The translations under genes and the position numbers were made by a program. Below the pieces are notes generated by a model. It was not told the origin of the DNA, searched no databases, and saw nothing but the letters and a program-made list of their open reading frames with translations. A stretch of 20,877 nt of DNA, from contig JAGGWT010000145.1 of the NCBI GenBank assembly GCA_021163455.1, positions 1-20,877 of the forward strand. The letters are read 5' to 3'. The stretch comes from Thermoplasmata archaeon. GTDB lineage: Archaea; Thermoplasmatota; E2; DHVEG-1; B18-G2. Shown here in pieces: positions 1-7,670 of this stretch. Each line of letters opens with the position of its first letter. Position 1 is the stretch's first letter.

Positions 1-477
1 CCCGTATATTTCAGAGTAGAGGATATTGTCGGGAATGTGTACGAAACGCAGAATTATGCTGATGCTCTGATTATCGGTAAAGACACGACACCACCAAAAC
101 CTTTCATAAGTCCCATAAGAGTGTGGCAGTGGAAACTTCCCGTTGAGATTTCATGTTACATACCTGAGAACGGGAGTGAGGTAACGAGTGTTATCATTAT
201 GTACAGATATTCATCCGATAACACAACATGGAGCGACTGGAAGGAATACAACTCAACAGTATTCTCTGGATGGTACAACTTCTCGTTCAATCCGGTGGAG
301 GGAGATGGATACTACGAGATAAAAGTAGAAGCAACAGATGCCGCTGGAAATCATGGAGTATCAAAGATCGTAAGGTTCGGTATAACAGAATTTCCAACCA
401 TCGAGGTAAGCGCCATGCTGCTTCTCTTCACCGCTCTGATTGCAGTTTCGGCAATTTTAATCAGGAGATGGGACTAA
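1..477 (+). CDS. C-terminal part of a membrane-anchored surface protein with an Ig-like domain (5' truncated by window edge)
   Basis: The reading frame is open from base 1, so the GTG at 37 is only an internal codon and the gene begins before the window. The visible 158 residues start with the end of one domain, then a D-T-T-P-P linker typical between repeated Ig-like domains of archaeal surface proteins. A beta-sandwich-like domain follows, with W-S-D-W and an A-T-D-A-A-G-N strand motif common in bacterial/archaeal Ig-like and FN3-like domains. The C-terminus is one hydrophobic helix (about 20 residues after F-P-T-I-E-V-S) followed by R-R-W-D, which is a membrane anchor with most of the chain outside the cell. 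Its stop shares four bases (CTAA) with the convergent PAC2-type gene. No enzymatic motif is visible; the function is unknown, probably structural or adhesive. Confidence 0.8.
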   Translation, partial: PVYFRVEDIVGNVYETQNYADALIIGKDTTPPKPFISPIRVWQWKLPVEISCYIPENGSEVTSVIIMYRYSSDNTTWSDWKEYNSTVFSGWYNFSFNPVEGDGYYEIKVEATDAAGNHGVSKIVRFGITEFPTIEVSAMLLLFTALIAVSAILIRRWD

Positions 478-1238
478 CCTATATAACTGAGGTCCTCTTT
501 TCCCCTTTTTAATCCTTCTTCGAGGCTTCTTAACTGCTGGGCTATGGCTTCTATCTCACTTGCTTTTCTCTCCAGTTCGGTCATATCTATCTCCAGATTC
601 AATGCCTTGCTCAGCACTGTGAGAACGGCTTTAGCACTCTTTGGGTCAACGAGGTACCCTGGAGTTTCGCCCATCAAACACACACCTTCCATACCATAAA
701 GCCTGCCAAGACCGAGCAGAAGACCGCTTGCTCCAATTATACCTCCGCCCGGCTCATTTTCTTTGAATATGACACCGTACTTTTTCATCCTGTTGACCAA
801 TCTCTTTGATGTTGCCGCTCCAAGGACCTTTGGCTCCTTTATTTCTCTGCCCAGACCGTATCCTCCGAGGGTGAATATCTGTTTCACGTTGTACTCCCGT
901 GCTATCCTGAGTATGGCATCGGCAAGCTCATACTGCCCACTTGATGAAAGACCCTGGTAATCACCTGTCAGGAGAATAAGGTCTCTGTGTTTCTTGGACT
1001 TTGCCTTCCAGTAGTATAACTCATTGTTCACCAGCTTTATGATTCCATCAGCATTTATGAAAACCTGAGGAGGGAAATCCTTGCTGTATATCTCCACAAA
1101 TTTTTTTGCTCCTATCTCTTCTATAAGATGTTCAACCGCAAGCTTCCCAACATTACCTATACCAGGAAGTCCTTCTATGAGGATCGGTTCTTTCAGTACC
1201 GGCTTCCTTCCAACAAATTTAACCACAATCTCTTCCAT
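474..1238 (-). CDS. PAC2-family protein (archaeal proteasome assembly chaperone homologue)
   Basis: This 254-residue protein belongs to the PAC2 family (COG2047), archaeal homologues of eukaryotic 20S proteasome assembly chaperone 2. The glycine-rich G-L-P-G-I-G-N-V-G segment at residues 23-31, the G-G-Y-G-L-G-R segment and the G-E-T-P-G-Y segment are family hallmarks, and the length is normal. The C-terminal 40 residues are charged and helical. It starts on the ATG immediately after the nop10 stop (TAAATG, no gap), so it is the last gene of the primase/translation operon. A position beside nop10 and aIF2alpha is common in euryarchaea. Its biochemical role in archaea is not established; chaperoning proteasome assembly is inferred from the eukaryotic relative. 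No signal peptide, so it is cytoplasmic. Confidence 0.9.
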   Translation of the reverse strand: MEEIVVKFVGRKPVLKEPILIEGLPGIGNVGKLAVEHLIEEIGAKKFVEIYSKDFPPQVFINADGIIKLVNNELYYWKAKSKKHRDLILLTGDYQGLSSSGQYELADAILRIAREYNVKQIFTLGGYGLGREIKEPKVLGAATSKRLVNRMKKYGVIFKENEPGGGIIGASGLLLGLGRLYGMEGVCLMGETPGYLVDPKSAKAVLTVLSKALNLEIDMTELERKASEIEAIAQQLRSLEEGLKRGKEDLSYIG

Positions 1239-1412
1239 TTAAACCAGACCCTTCTCCAGTTTTTTAAGATATCTCCTGTATTTACCATACCTGTCCTGGG
1301 GAGAGAATCTGGGAGGTTTCTTAACGATGGTTTCTCTCCCGCATATCTTGCATATCTCTTTCATCGTATAAATCTTACAGTATGTGCAATATCTGATATC
1401 CACCTTCTTCAT
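1239..1412 (-). CDS. nop10: Nop10, H/ACA ribonucleoprotein component
   Basis: A 57-residue ORF between aIF2alpha and the PAC2 gene. It is a complete Nop10: an N-terminal zinc ribbon with cysteines 9, 12, 21 and 24 (Y-C-T-Y-C and I-C-K-I-C), then the conserved P-P-R-F-S-P-Q-D-R-Y-G-K-Y-R-R segment at 33-47 and a basic helix. Nop10 binds the pseudouridine synthase Cbf5 and is part of the H/ACA RNP that makes guide-directed pseudouridines in rRNA. The ATG overlaps the aIF2alpha stop (ATGA), and its TAA directly abuts the next ATG, so translational coupling on one mRNA is likely. The length matches archaeal Nop10. Confidence 0.95.
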   Translation of the reverse strand: MKKVDIRYCTYCKIYTMKEICKICGRETIVKKPPRFSPQDRYGKYRRYLKKLEKGLV

Positions 1413-2203
1413 CTCTTCTCTATCTCCCTTGTGAACTCACACTCTCCGTCATACTTCTTTATGTACTCTCTGGCTCTCTCCACAGCCTTTTTGAGTTCAT
1501 CCTCCGCAACCTTATAATCGGGAGCTCTCACCACTATATTATAAAAAGGTGCACCTCTGTAAGTCACCTCTATGGTAACGTCCTCATAGTTACTCTCCTC
1601 AGAAAGCTGGAGAGCCTTTTTAACATGTTCAACCCCATCGGGTCTGAAAGATGCGATTTTGAGGTATCCCTTTATCGTGACAAAGGGTATCTGTATGTTT
1701 TCTCTGGCAACCTCCTCAAAATGTTTGAACCACTCACCAGAAAAACCATCCTTCTTGAGCGTCTCAGGATCATAAGCACACTCTTCAAACGCAGCGTAAA
1801 GGGTTCCGTACTTATCAATCAAATCCTTTGCAAATTCCTCATAGCACTCCTCGATGCTTTTACCCATTCTCTCTGCAACGATTTCAAGGAGTTTCCATGC
1901 TTTCTGCTCATTTTTCCATTCCTGTATCTTCTCTCTCCTCTGATGTTCGTTCACCCTTTTGAGAGAGAGGTCAATGTGACCTTTTCTCCTGTCAACCTGC
2001 ATAACTTTGCAGACTATTCTCTGATTCTCTTTGATGTGGTCCCTTATCCTCTTTATCCATCCAGGAGCGACCTCAGATATGTGGATAAAACCCTCCTTTC
2101 CCGGATATTCCTCCAGCTCAACAAATGCTCCAAAATTCTGAATGCTCTTGACTCTGCATACAACCAGATCGCCTTCTTCCGGGAAACCCTCTCTCTTCAA
2201 CAT
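1409..2203 (-). CDS. eif2a: Translation initiation factor aIF2 subunit alpha
   Basis: This 264-residue protein is the alpha subunit of heterotrimeric aIF2, which delivers initiator Met-tRNA to the small ribosomal subunit. An N-terminal S1/OB domain covers about residues 10-85: G-D-L-V-V-C-R-V, then F-G-A-F-V-E-L, then G-F-I-H-I-S-E-V, then K-G-H-I-D-L-S-L-K-R-V. A helical middle domain follows, and then the alpha/beta C-terminal domain that contacts the gamma subunit (G-V-E-H-V-K-K-A-L near 196-204). The length is normal. The ATG lies two bases after the S27e stop and its own stop overlaps the nop10 ATG. The order S27e, aIF2alpha, Nop10 is a conserved archaeal arrangement. Confidence 0.97.
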   Translation of the reverse strand: MLKREGFPEEGDLVVCRVKSIQNFGAFVELEEYPGKEGFIHISEVAPGWIKRIRDHIKENQRIVCKVMQVDRRKGHIDLSLKRVNEHQRREKIQEWKNEQKAWKLLEIVAERMGKSIEECYEEFAKDLIDKYGTLYAAFEECAYDPETLKKDGFSGEWFKHFEEVARENIQIPFVTIKGYLKIASFRPDGVEHVKKALQLSEESNYEDVTIEVTYRGAPFYNIVVRAPDYKVAEDELKKAVERAREYIKKYDGECEFTREIEKR

Positions 2204-2205
2204 AT

Positions 2206-2382
2206 CTATTCCAATATTTCAAGCACCTCTCCTCTAATTTTCGCCTTCCCTCCCCGCGGCTCCGCCAGAACGGCGCCGCATATGTGGCATGTAACCGTCC
2301 TGGACGCTCTATCAAAAAGTACCTGCTCATTACCGCAGTCCTTACATCTAACCCTGATAAATCTGCTTCTTACCTCAACCAT
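2206..2382 (-). CDS. rps27e: Small-subunit ribosomal protein S27e
   Basis: A 58-residue zinc-ribbon ribosomal protein. The four ligands are C13, C16, C32 and C35 (C-K-D-C and C-H-I-C), and the spacing fits archaeal S27e. The in-frame GTG at 2388 would give two more residues, but GGAGG ends only one base before it. The same GGAGG lies seven bases before the ATG at 2382, so the ATG is the better start. It begins two bases after the L44e stop and ends two bases before aIF2alpha, so the three are co-transcribed and probably co-translated. Confidence 0.95.
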   Translation of the reverse strand: MVEVRSRFIRVRCKDCGNEQVLFDRASRTVTCHICGAVLAEPRGGKAKIRGEVLEILE

Positions 2383-2384
2383 AC

Positions 2385-2666
2385 TCACGCCTCCGCCAGC
2401 TCAAATTTCTTTGCCCTGATGGTTGGTGCGTGATGTTTCTTGCCGCATTCCGTGCATTTAAACCTTATCGCCAGTCTCTTGCTCGTCTTTTCTCTATCCT
2501 TTGGCTTTGGTCTCGGGAAACCACCATAACCTCTTGTCACCCTTCTGAATCTCCTCTGTCCCGCTTTCAGTTCGCTTGCCTTACTCTTTTTGACCTTCTC
2601 TATCTCATGGATGGTGTGTTTCTTGCAGTACGGACAGTATCTTTTCACTTTCTTGGGTAGTTTCAT
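2385..2666 (-). CDS. rpl44e: Large-subunit ribosomal protein L44e
   Basis: A 93-residue ribosomal protein of the archaeal/eukaryotic L44e (eL42) family, which sits near the E site of the large subunit. Zinc ligands are C11, C14, C71 and C74 (C-P-Y-C and C-T-E-C). The conserved G-Y-G-G-F-P-R-P-K-P stretch at 46-55 is intact. The open frame extends 14 codons further up to 2708, but those residues are not family-like, and a GGTGGAG/GGAGAT Shine-Dalgarno element sits just before the ATG at 2666. A TATA-like element at about 2713-2723 lies upstream, so L44e-S27e-aIF2alpha-Nop10-PAC2 may also have a promoter of their own inside the larger block. Confidence 0.95.
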   Translation of the reverse strand: MKLPKKVKRYCPYCKKHTIHEIEKVKKSKASELKAGQRRFRRVTRGYGGFPRPKPKDREKTSKRLAIRFKCTECGKKHHAPTIRAKKFELAEA

Positions 2667-2712
2667 GCCTATCTCCACCTTTCGGGGCGGTGAGAGTAGT
2701 AATACCAAACCT

Positions 2713-2723
2713 CATATAAAAAG
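2713..2723 (-). promoter_or_regulatory. TATA-like box upstream of L44e
   Basis: Read on the minus strand this is CTTTTTATATG, in the 103-base gap between the GINS stop and the L44e start. It is about 50 bases before the L44e ATG, leaving room for a leader of about 25 bases that contains the Shine-Dalgarno sequence. It suggests a second, internal promoter for the ribosomal protein/aIF2alpha part of the block. Assigned by motif and distance only. Confidence 0.5.
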
Positions 2724-2769
2724 ATATAGCCATCTACAGGATAAATGCTGTAACTTTGTAGAGCTGCTC

Positions 2770-3333
2770 TCAAAGTATGCTCTCAGCCGCTCCCTTGCTC
2801 TCAAGGATTTTGAAGATACTCTCCGGAAGACAAACTATATCGTTTTTCCTCAAATTGTACGTTCTCATATCAGGTCCCACAAATCTGGGTATGTCACTTT
2901 TTATGAGAGCGATGAATCTCTTTTCCCTTCTCTCTTCTCTGACCTCTTTCTTCGCCTCTTCCTTTCCCTCCAGTATGACTTCCCTGTACCTCTTCAGGCA
3001 TTCCACAATATCATCAAACAGTTTCTTTTCGTTCTCCAGAAAGAACCTTGTATCCGGCCTGCCGCCGCGCACTTTTGAGAGAGCTGCAAGAACTATCTTC
3101 TTTTCCCTCATCTTGTATATATCACGGATAATCTGGGTGGCGCTTTTCAATTCGTCAGATATCAGTTTTTTCTTGTACTCGTCTTTCTCGGCTTCAAGAT
3201 TTTTCTTGAGCTTCTCTATGTATTCTTTCGCCTTCACATAAAAATCTCTTCTTATCTCTGTAAGGTTGTTTTTCTCATCTCTCTCGGTCTGATGGATGGT
3301 TCTGATATCCCTGTAAGTCAGATCATCTTCCAA
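2770..3333 (-). CDS. gins51: GINS complex subunit, Gins51/Gins15 (Sld5-Psf1) type
   Basis: This 187-residue protein fits the archaeal Gins51 (Gins15) family, part of the CMG-like replicative helicase complex with MCM and GAN/Cdc45. The N-terminal two thirds are charged helices (domain A). The C-terminal 45 residues form the small beta domain B, with D-I-P-R-F-V-G-P-D, then Y-N-L-R-K-N-D-I-V-C-L-P and a final I-L-E-S-K-G-A-A-E. This A-then-B order is the Sld5/Psf1 type. It starts with TTG at 3333, preceded by a Shine-Dalgarno-like AAGGGGGTCAT with five bases of spacing. It lies 23 bases after priS, and a primase-GINS pairing is common in euryarchaea. The sequence is diverged in domain A, so the family call rests on domain B and context. 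Confidence 0.88.
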   Translation of the reverse strand: MEDDLTYRDIRTIHQTERDEKNNLTEIRRDFYVKAKEYIEKLKKNLEAEKDEYKKKLISDELKSATQIIRDIYKMREKKIVLAALSKVRGGRPDTRFFLENEKKLFDDIVECLKRYREVILEGKEEAKKEVREERREKRFIALIKSDIPRFVGPDMRTYNLRKNDIVCLPESIFKILESKGAAESIL

Positions 3334-3356
3334 ATATGACCCCCTTAGAACAAAAA

Positions 3357-4538
3357 TTACTCAGAGTTGATAATCTTTGCTATACCCCTGCCTGCGAGGA
3401 AAACTGCAACATACTCGGGAACCCTGCACCTACCTTTTGCAAGGTCAAATGTCTCCCCCTTAACGGTTATGGTAAATTTCTCTTTGAGTTCAACAGTAAC
3501 CGGGTCATCACTGAACACAACAGCATCGTACAGCGGGTCAAAATCTTCAAGATCATCGATATCTATCGGGCATACTCTGAATCCGGTTTTACCGTGCAAC
3601 GATGTTGGCAATCTTATCAACCTCTTCACATCGCAGGTAACCGGTTCATCTGTTTCTCCGGCAACCGAGGAGATGGCTATTCTTCTTATTGCAGCTTTCA
3701 GGAAAAATCTCCTTATGAATGGTGACTGGTCTATCCGACCTTCTCTTTCTATTCTTAAAATCCTATCCGGCGTCATCTCGCTCTTCAATCTCTCTATATC
3801 CTTCTTTCTTATACCTGTCTCTATCAGAGACCTCACAACATCTTCGTTATCGAGATTCTTTATTATGTCGATTATGCTCCTTCCTATGCGCCCCCGCCAG
3901 CCGGGCTCATCGGGTCTAGGAATCTCCAGTCTCTTTATGCTCCTCCGTCTTCCAATATCATCGCCTTCCACGATTCTCTCTTTGAAAATGATTCTCTCAT
4001 CTATCTCCTTGCCTATTATGTAGTCCACGATTTCTCTTCTGCCTGAGCTATCCAGATGTAAAACTCTCGGGTCTGTAACATGGCAGTGGTATCCTCTTCC
4101 TCCACTGAAATAAAGTTTCACGTACTTTTCATCAAAACCAAAATCTCCAAGAATGAATTCCTCAACAAGCCTCGTGAATTCTTCTTTTATTATCATCAAA
4201 CCCTCCTCGTATGTCCTGGCTTTTTTCTTTTCCAGATGGTCAAGGTCGAGGTCAAAAATCAGCTCTGCACCCATCCACCCTTTCTCCTCCATGGTCGGTG
4301 CTCCCGGATTCTGATAAAAGGCAGATGAATAATAAGCGTGGGCAGGGATCATGTTTGTGATATAGTTAATCAAATCGGACTTTCTCTTAAAAGAAAGATG
4401 TCTCTTCATCATTTTTACTCCAAAAGGCATGAAGGCGAACTCTCTCTTTCCAAATCTGTCTGGAAGTTCGATTCTGTTTTTTCTGTAGTATTCACCAAAT
4501 CTTTCTTTCAGAAATGAAATGGTTTCATCTTTCTCCAT
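3357..4538 (-). CDS. priS: DNA primase catalytic (small) subunit PriS
   Basis: This 393-residue protein is the catalytic subunit of the archaeal/eukaryotic primase, which makes primers for replication with the large subunit PriL (not in this window). The catalytic acidic motif E-L-I-F-D-L-D-L-D is at residues 92-100 (D96 and D98 the likely metal ligands). The nucleotide-binding S-G-G-R-G-Y-H is at 145-151, and the C-terminal R-L-I-R-L-P-T-S-L-H-G-K-T-G block is intact. Length is normal to slightly long. The ATG at 4538 has no Shine-Dalgarno and lies about 29 bases from the TATA-like box shared with pfdA, so the mRNA is probably leaderless. It is the first gene of the seven-gene block. Confidence 0.95.
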   Translation of the reverse strand: MEKDETISFLKERFGEYYRKNRIELPDRFGKREFAFMPFGVKMMKRHLSFKRKSDLINYITNMIPAHAYYSSAFYQNPGAPTMEEKGWMGAELIFDLDLDHLEKKKARTYEEGLMIIKEEFTRLVEEFILGDFGFDEKYVKLYFSGGRGYHCHVTDPRVLHLDSSGRREIVDYIIGKEIDERIIFKERIVEGDDIGRRRSIKRLEIPRPDEPGWRGRIGRSIIDIIKNLDNEDVVRSLIETGIRKKDIERLKSEMTPDRILRIEREGRIDQSPFIRRFFLKAAIRRIAISSVAGETDEPVTCDVKRLIRLPTSLHGKTGFRVCPIDIDDLEDFDPLYDAVVFSDDPVTVELKEKFTITVKGETFDLAKGRCRVPEYVAVFLAGRGIAKIINSE

Positions 4539-4562
4539 CCTGGACGTTCTATCTCTGACAAA

Positions 4563-4572
4563 GTTTTATAAG
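4563..4572. promoter_or_regulatory. Bidirectional TATA-like box between priS and pfdA
   Basis: The only AT-rich promoter-like element in the 63-base gap reads GTTTTATAAG on the plus strand and CTTATAAAAC on the minus strand; both are acceptable archaeal TATA boxes. Its midpoint is about 29 bases from the priS ATG and 34 from the pfdA ATG. The expected distance from box to transcription start is about 25 bases. One box could therefore drive both units with little or no leader on either side. Confidence 0.55.
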
Positions 4573-4601
4573 TTTTGATTGGATAAGCCACTGGGGATAT
4601 C

Positions 4602-5012
4602 ATGGAAGAAAGTCCAGATACATATCTGGCAATGATAGAAATGTACAGGGAGCAGATGGAGAATATAGAGATGCAGAGCACCTATATCAAAGCCATTATA
4701 GATGACTATGTGAAGGCAAAGCTCACCATCGAGAATCTTGAGAAGAGAGAAAAGGGAGAGATACTGATACCAATAGGGGGCGGTGTATTCGTTCCAGCAA
4801 AATGCGAGGATGTATCGAAGGTTCTTGTTTCTGAGGGTGCAGATATAGTGATAAAGAAAGATTTGAAGGATGCAAAGGAAAGTTTGGACAGGAATATTAA
4901 CGCTCTTCAGGAAAATCTCAAACAGCTGAACGAGATGTATCAGAGGATACAGAACAGGATAGAAGAACTCTCGGAAAAAGTTAGAGAGATGGTGGGAGAG
5001 AGAAAGGGATAA
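4602..5012 (+). CDS. pfdA: Prefoldin subunit alpha
   Basis: A 136-residue prefoldin alpha subunit. Prefoldin is a hexamer (two alpha, four beta) that holds unfolded proteins and passes them to the thermosome. The pattern is typical: an N-terminal coiled coil (about 1-50), two beta hairpins around G-E-I-L-I-P-I-G-G-G-V-F-V-P-A (53-67), and a C-terminal coiled coil (about 88-132). Length is normal. The start is the ATG at 4602 after GGGGATATC. Three bases separate its stop from ftsY, and pfdA-ftsY is a common euryarchaeal pair. Confidence 0.94.
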   Translation: MEESPDTYLAMIEMYREQMENIEMQSTYIKAIIDDYVKAKLTIENLEKREKGEILIPIGGGVFVPAKCEDVSKVLVSEGADIVIKKDLKDAKESLDRNINALQENLKQLNEMYQRIQNRIEELSEKVREMVGERKG

Positions 5013-5015
5013 AAC

Positions 5016-6059
5016 ATGTTCAAATTTCTGAAAAGGAAACTCAAAAGAATCGAAAAGAAAATAGAGGAAGAGCTGGAAGAAGAATTGAAGAGAGAGGAGA
5101 AAGAAGAGAAAAAGGAAGATGAAATCGAAAAGAAGATAGAAGAGGAGATAAAGAGAGCCGTCGAAACAAGAAGAGAAATAGCAAAAGCCATCAGTGTGGA
5201 AAAGCCGAGAAAAAGAGCAGCGGTTAGCGATGAGAAAATAGACGAGATTCTCTGGGATCTTGAGATGGGTCTCCTCGAAGCTGATGTTGCTCTATCAGTT
5301 GCTGAATCCATAAAGGAGCATGTAAAGGAAGAGCTCAAATCCCTTCCTCTGGATAAATCCTCGCTTGGAGAATCGGTGAGAACCGCTCTGAAGAATGCCA
5401 TAGCGCATGTTCTCAAAACAAGCAGTGGAGATTTCTCAGAAATCCTCAGGAGTGAAAAGAAACCCTTCGTGATACTTTTTGTAGGAGTGAATGGCTCCGG
5501 TAAGACAACAGCCATAGCAAAACTTGCACATTATCTCAAAAAGCACGGAAAAAGCGTTGTGATTGCTGCAGCCGATACATTCAGAGCAGGTGCGATAGAA
5601 CAGCTGGAAGAGCATGCAAAGAGGCTGGATGTAAAGCTGATAAAGCACAGGCAGGGCGCCGACCCTGCTGCTGTGGCATATGATGCGATAGAACATGCGA
5701 AGGCGAAACGTAAAGATTTTGTGCTTATAGATACAGCCGGAAGAATGCAGACGAACGTAAATCTTATGGATGAAATGGCGAAGATAAAGAGGGTTGCAAA
5801 GCCAGATATGGTGATATTTGTTGGAGATGCACTCGCTGGTAACGATGCTGTCGAACAGGCAAGGAAGTTCAATGAGGTTGTCGGTATAGATGGTATAATT
5901 TTAACGAAGGTGGATGCTGATGCAAAGGGTGGCTCTGCTTTGTCAATAGCATACACAATAGGAAAACCTCTTCTGTTCATAGGAGTTGGTCAGGGTTATG
6001 ATGACCAGATTCCTTTTGAGCCGGACTGGATGATAGAGAGAATATTTGGAAAAGATTAA
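5016..6059 (+). CDS. ftsY: Signal recognition particle receptor FtsY
   Basis: A 347-residue SRP-family GTPase, the membrane-associated receptor that accepts ribosome-nascent chain complexes from SRP54. Residues 1-60 are a very Lys/Glu-rich helix, the A region that contacts membrane and translocon. The N domain covers about 70-145. The G domain has G-V-N-G-S-G-K-T-T (157-165), D-T-F-R-A-G-A (187-193), D-T-A-G-R (239-243), T-K-V-D (297-300) and G-V-G-Q (323-326), all intact. It is in an operon with pfdA. Its TAA overlaps the stop of the convergent PIN gene through the palindrome TTAA. SRP54 is not in the window. Confidence 0.97.
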   Translation: MFKFLKRKLKRIEKKIEEELEEELKREEKEEKKEDEIEKKIEEEIKRAVETRREIAKAISVEKPRKRAAVSDEKIDEILWDLEMGLLEADVALSVAESIKEHVKEELKSLPLDKSSLGESVRTALKNAIAHVLKTSSGDFSEILRSEKKPFVILFVGVNGSGKTTAIAKLAHYLKKHGKSVVIAAADTFRAGAIEQLEEHAKRLDVKLIKHRQGADPAAVAYDAIEHAKAKRKDFVLIDTAGRMQTNVNLMDEMAKIKRVAKPDMVIFVGDALAGNDAVEQARKFNEVVGIDGIILTKVDADAKGGSALSIAYTIGKPLLFIGVGQGYDDQIPFEPDWMIERIFGKD

Positions 6060-6451
6060 ACCAATCTCATTCTCTTATATCTCCAGGTAATGACATCTAT
6101 GGACTCTCTTTTAAGTAATTTTATGAGGTCTTTGTCCACGGTTGCAACAACTGCGTTCATTTTTCTGGCCAGCAGTGCAAGGTCTCTATCCGCATCATTG
6201 ATATCCTCGCTTTTGACAATCTGGAATTCTTCATTTCTTATGTATTCCAGAATCGCCTTTGCTATCCTTTTCTTTGAACCCTTTGAATGTTCGGAAAGCT
6301 TTTTGAGCTCGTTAATGACCGATTCAGGTATGGCGAATTTTACCTTACCCAGTTCCAGTGTTATATCATCGACGAGGGGGAGCTTTCTCTCAAAAATCGA
6401 AAACAGTACGCTTGTATCCAGAAGAACCACTCTACTTCTTGATGATACCAT
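6056..6451 (-). CDS. PIN-domain protein (Fcf1-like, possible rRNA-processing nuclease)
   Basis: A 131-residue single PIN domain. The acidic residues expected for a metal-dependent ribonuclease are present: D12 in L-L-D-T-S-V-L, E48 in V-I-N-E-L, D86/D90 in N-D-A-D-R-D, and D106/D108 in V-D-K-D-L. It resembles the archaeal Fcf1/COG1412-type PIN proteins usually found next to aIF2gamma, rather than VapC toxins: there is no antitoxin gene beside it and its neighbours are housekeeping genes. The ATG at 6451 lies 20 bases inside the aIF2gamma coding end, with GGAG about 11 bases upstream. The function in rRNA processing is inferred from family and neighbourhood. Confidence 0.85.
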   Translation of the reverse strand: MVSSRSRVVLLDTSVLFSIFERKLPLVDDITLELGKVKFAIPESVINELKKLSEHSKGSKKRIAKAILEYIRNEEFQIVKSEDINDADRDLALLARKMNAVVATVDKDLIKLLKRESIDVITWRYKRMRLV

Positions 6452-7670
6452 ATCCTATTAATCTCCAGCGCCCCTCCACCCTCCTGCTTATCGCCGCCTT
6501 TTGCCCATCAAAACAGCATACCGGTATTTTGAGATCTATTGATGCAAAATCTGAGTATGCCTCTTTGGTTATACCCACGGTGGTGGCTGTTCCGACTGTC
6601 AGCATGAGAGGCTCCTGTGCTTTCAGAGGTTCAACCTTCTTCTCATCCACCGTACCGACCGCTTTTTCAAGAAGATGAACTTCCAACTGTAGCCTGTAAC
6701 TCGGCTCTGGAAGAGTTCCTGGCTTTCCAACAACCTTTCCAACAAGTGCATCTGATTTGGTCATGGCAGGGTCCAGTTTTGTCCCTATTGCAAGCAGTCC
6801 TCCTGGACCTGCCTGCTCAACAAACCTTCCCCCGGTCATTATGGAGGTTATCTCCGTGGTTATTTTCTGCCATTCCTTTCTTCCCATTCTCTCTATTATT
6901 CTTCCCGGAGATATCTCAACCTCATCCCCAACCCTGAAGACTCCCTGCAGGAGAGAGCCACCTATCACACCACCCTTAAGATCTTTCGGTCTTGTACCGG
7001 GCTTGTTGATGTCGAAACTTCTTGCAACATACATGACTGGGTTCTTTGTCAGGTCTCTGTGAGGAGTGGGTATTTTCTCCTCGATCGCCTTTATAAGGAC
7101 ATCTATGTTTATATCGTGGTGGGCACTTATCGGGATTATTGGAGCATCTTCGGCACACGTTCCTTTCACGAAATCCTTTATCTGCTGATAGTGCTTCATA
7201 GCCTGTTTTTCCGATACCAGATCTACCTTGTTCTGAACAATGACTATATTTTTTATACCTGCAATTTCCATTGCCATAAGATGTTCTCTTGTCTGGGGTT
7301 GAGGACATGGCTCATTTGCAGCAATAAGCAGGATGGCGCCGTCCATCAGTGAAGAACCCGAGAGCATCACCGCCATGAGTGTCTCGTGACCTGGAGCATC
7401 AATGAAAGAAACGACTCTCAGTAACTCTGTTTTGCTTCCACAGTAAGGGCAAATCTCCTTTGTTGTGTAGTTTCTTGGATCAGGACAGTTAGGGCATTTG
7501 TAAAATGCCGCATCTGCATAACCGAGTTTTATGGAAATTCCTCTCTTTATCTCCTCTGAGTGTTCGTCGGTCCATTTTCCTGTGAGTCTCTGGGTTAGGG
7601 TAGTTTTACCGTGGTCAACATGCCCTATCATCCCTATATTAACTTCCGGCTGTTTGGGGAGACTATTCAC
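6432..7670 (-). CDS. eif2g: Translation initiation factor aIF2 subunit gamma
   Basis: A 412-residue GTPase, the core subunit of aIF2 that binds initiator tRNA. Motifs: G-H-V-D-H-G-K-T (16-23), D-A-P-G-H (91-95), Q-N-K-V-D, and the zinc knuckle C59, C62, C74, C77 typical of this subunit. Domains II and III follow to the end. The start is a GTG at 7670 inside the last codons of S6e (8-base overlap), with AGGTGA just upstream. S6e, aIF2gamma and PIN form one block, a common euryarchaeal order. Length is normal. Confidence 0.97.
   Translation of the reverse strand: MNSLPKQPEVNIGMIGHVDHGKTTLTQRLTGKWTDEHSEEIKRGISIKLGYADAAFYKCPNCPDPRNYTTKEICPYCGSKTELLRVVSFIDAPGHETLMAVMLSGSSLMDGAILLIAANEPCPQPQTREHLMAMEIAGIKNIVIVQNKVDLVSEKQAMKHYQQIKDFVKGTCAEDAPIIPISAHHDINIDVLIKAIEEKIPTPHRDLTKNPVMYVARSFDINKPGTRPKDLKGGVIGGSLLQGVFRVGDEVEISPGRIIERMGRKEWQKITTEITSIMTGGRFVEQAGPGGLLAIGTKLDPAMTKSDALVGKVVGKPGTLPEPSYRLQLEVHLLEKAVGTVDEKKVEPLKAQEPLMLTVGTATTVGITKEAYSDFASIDLKIPVCCFDGQKAAISRRVEGRWRLIGYGIIKK

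Noticed and set aside
6056..6451. PIN gene as a VapC toxin
   Set aside because: No antitoxin gene is next to it, and it sits in the conserved S6e-aIF2gamma block where Fcf1-like PIN proteins are usual.
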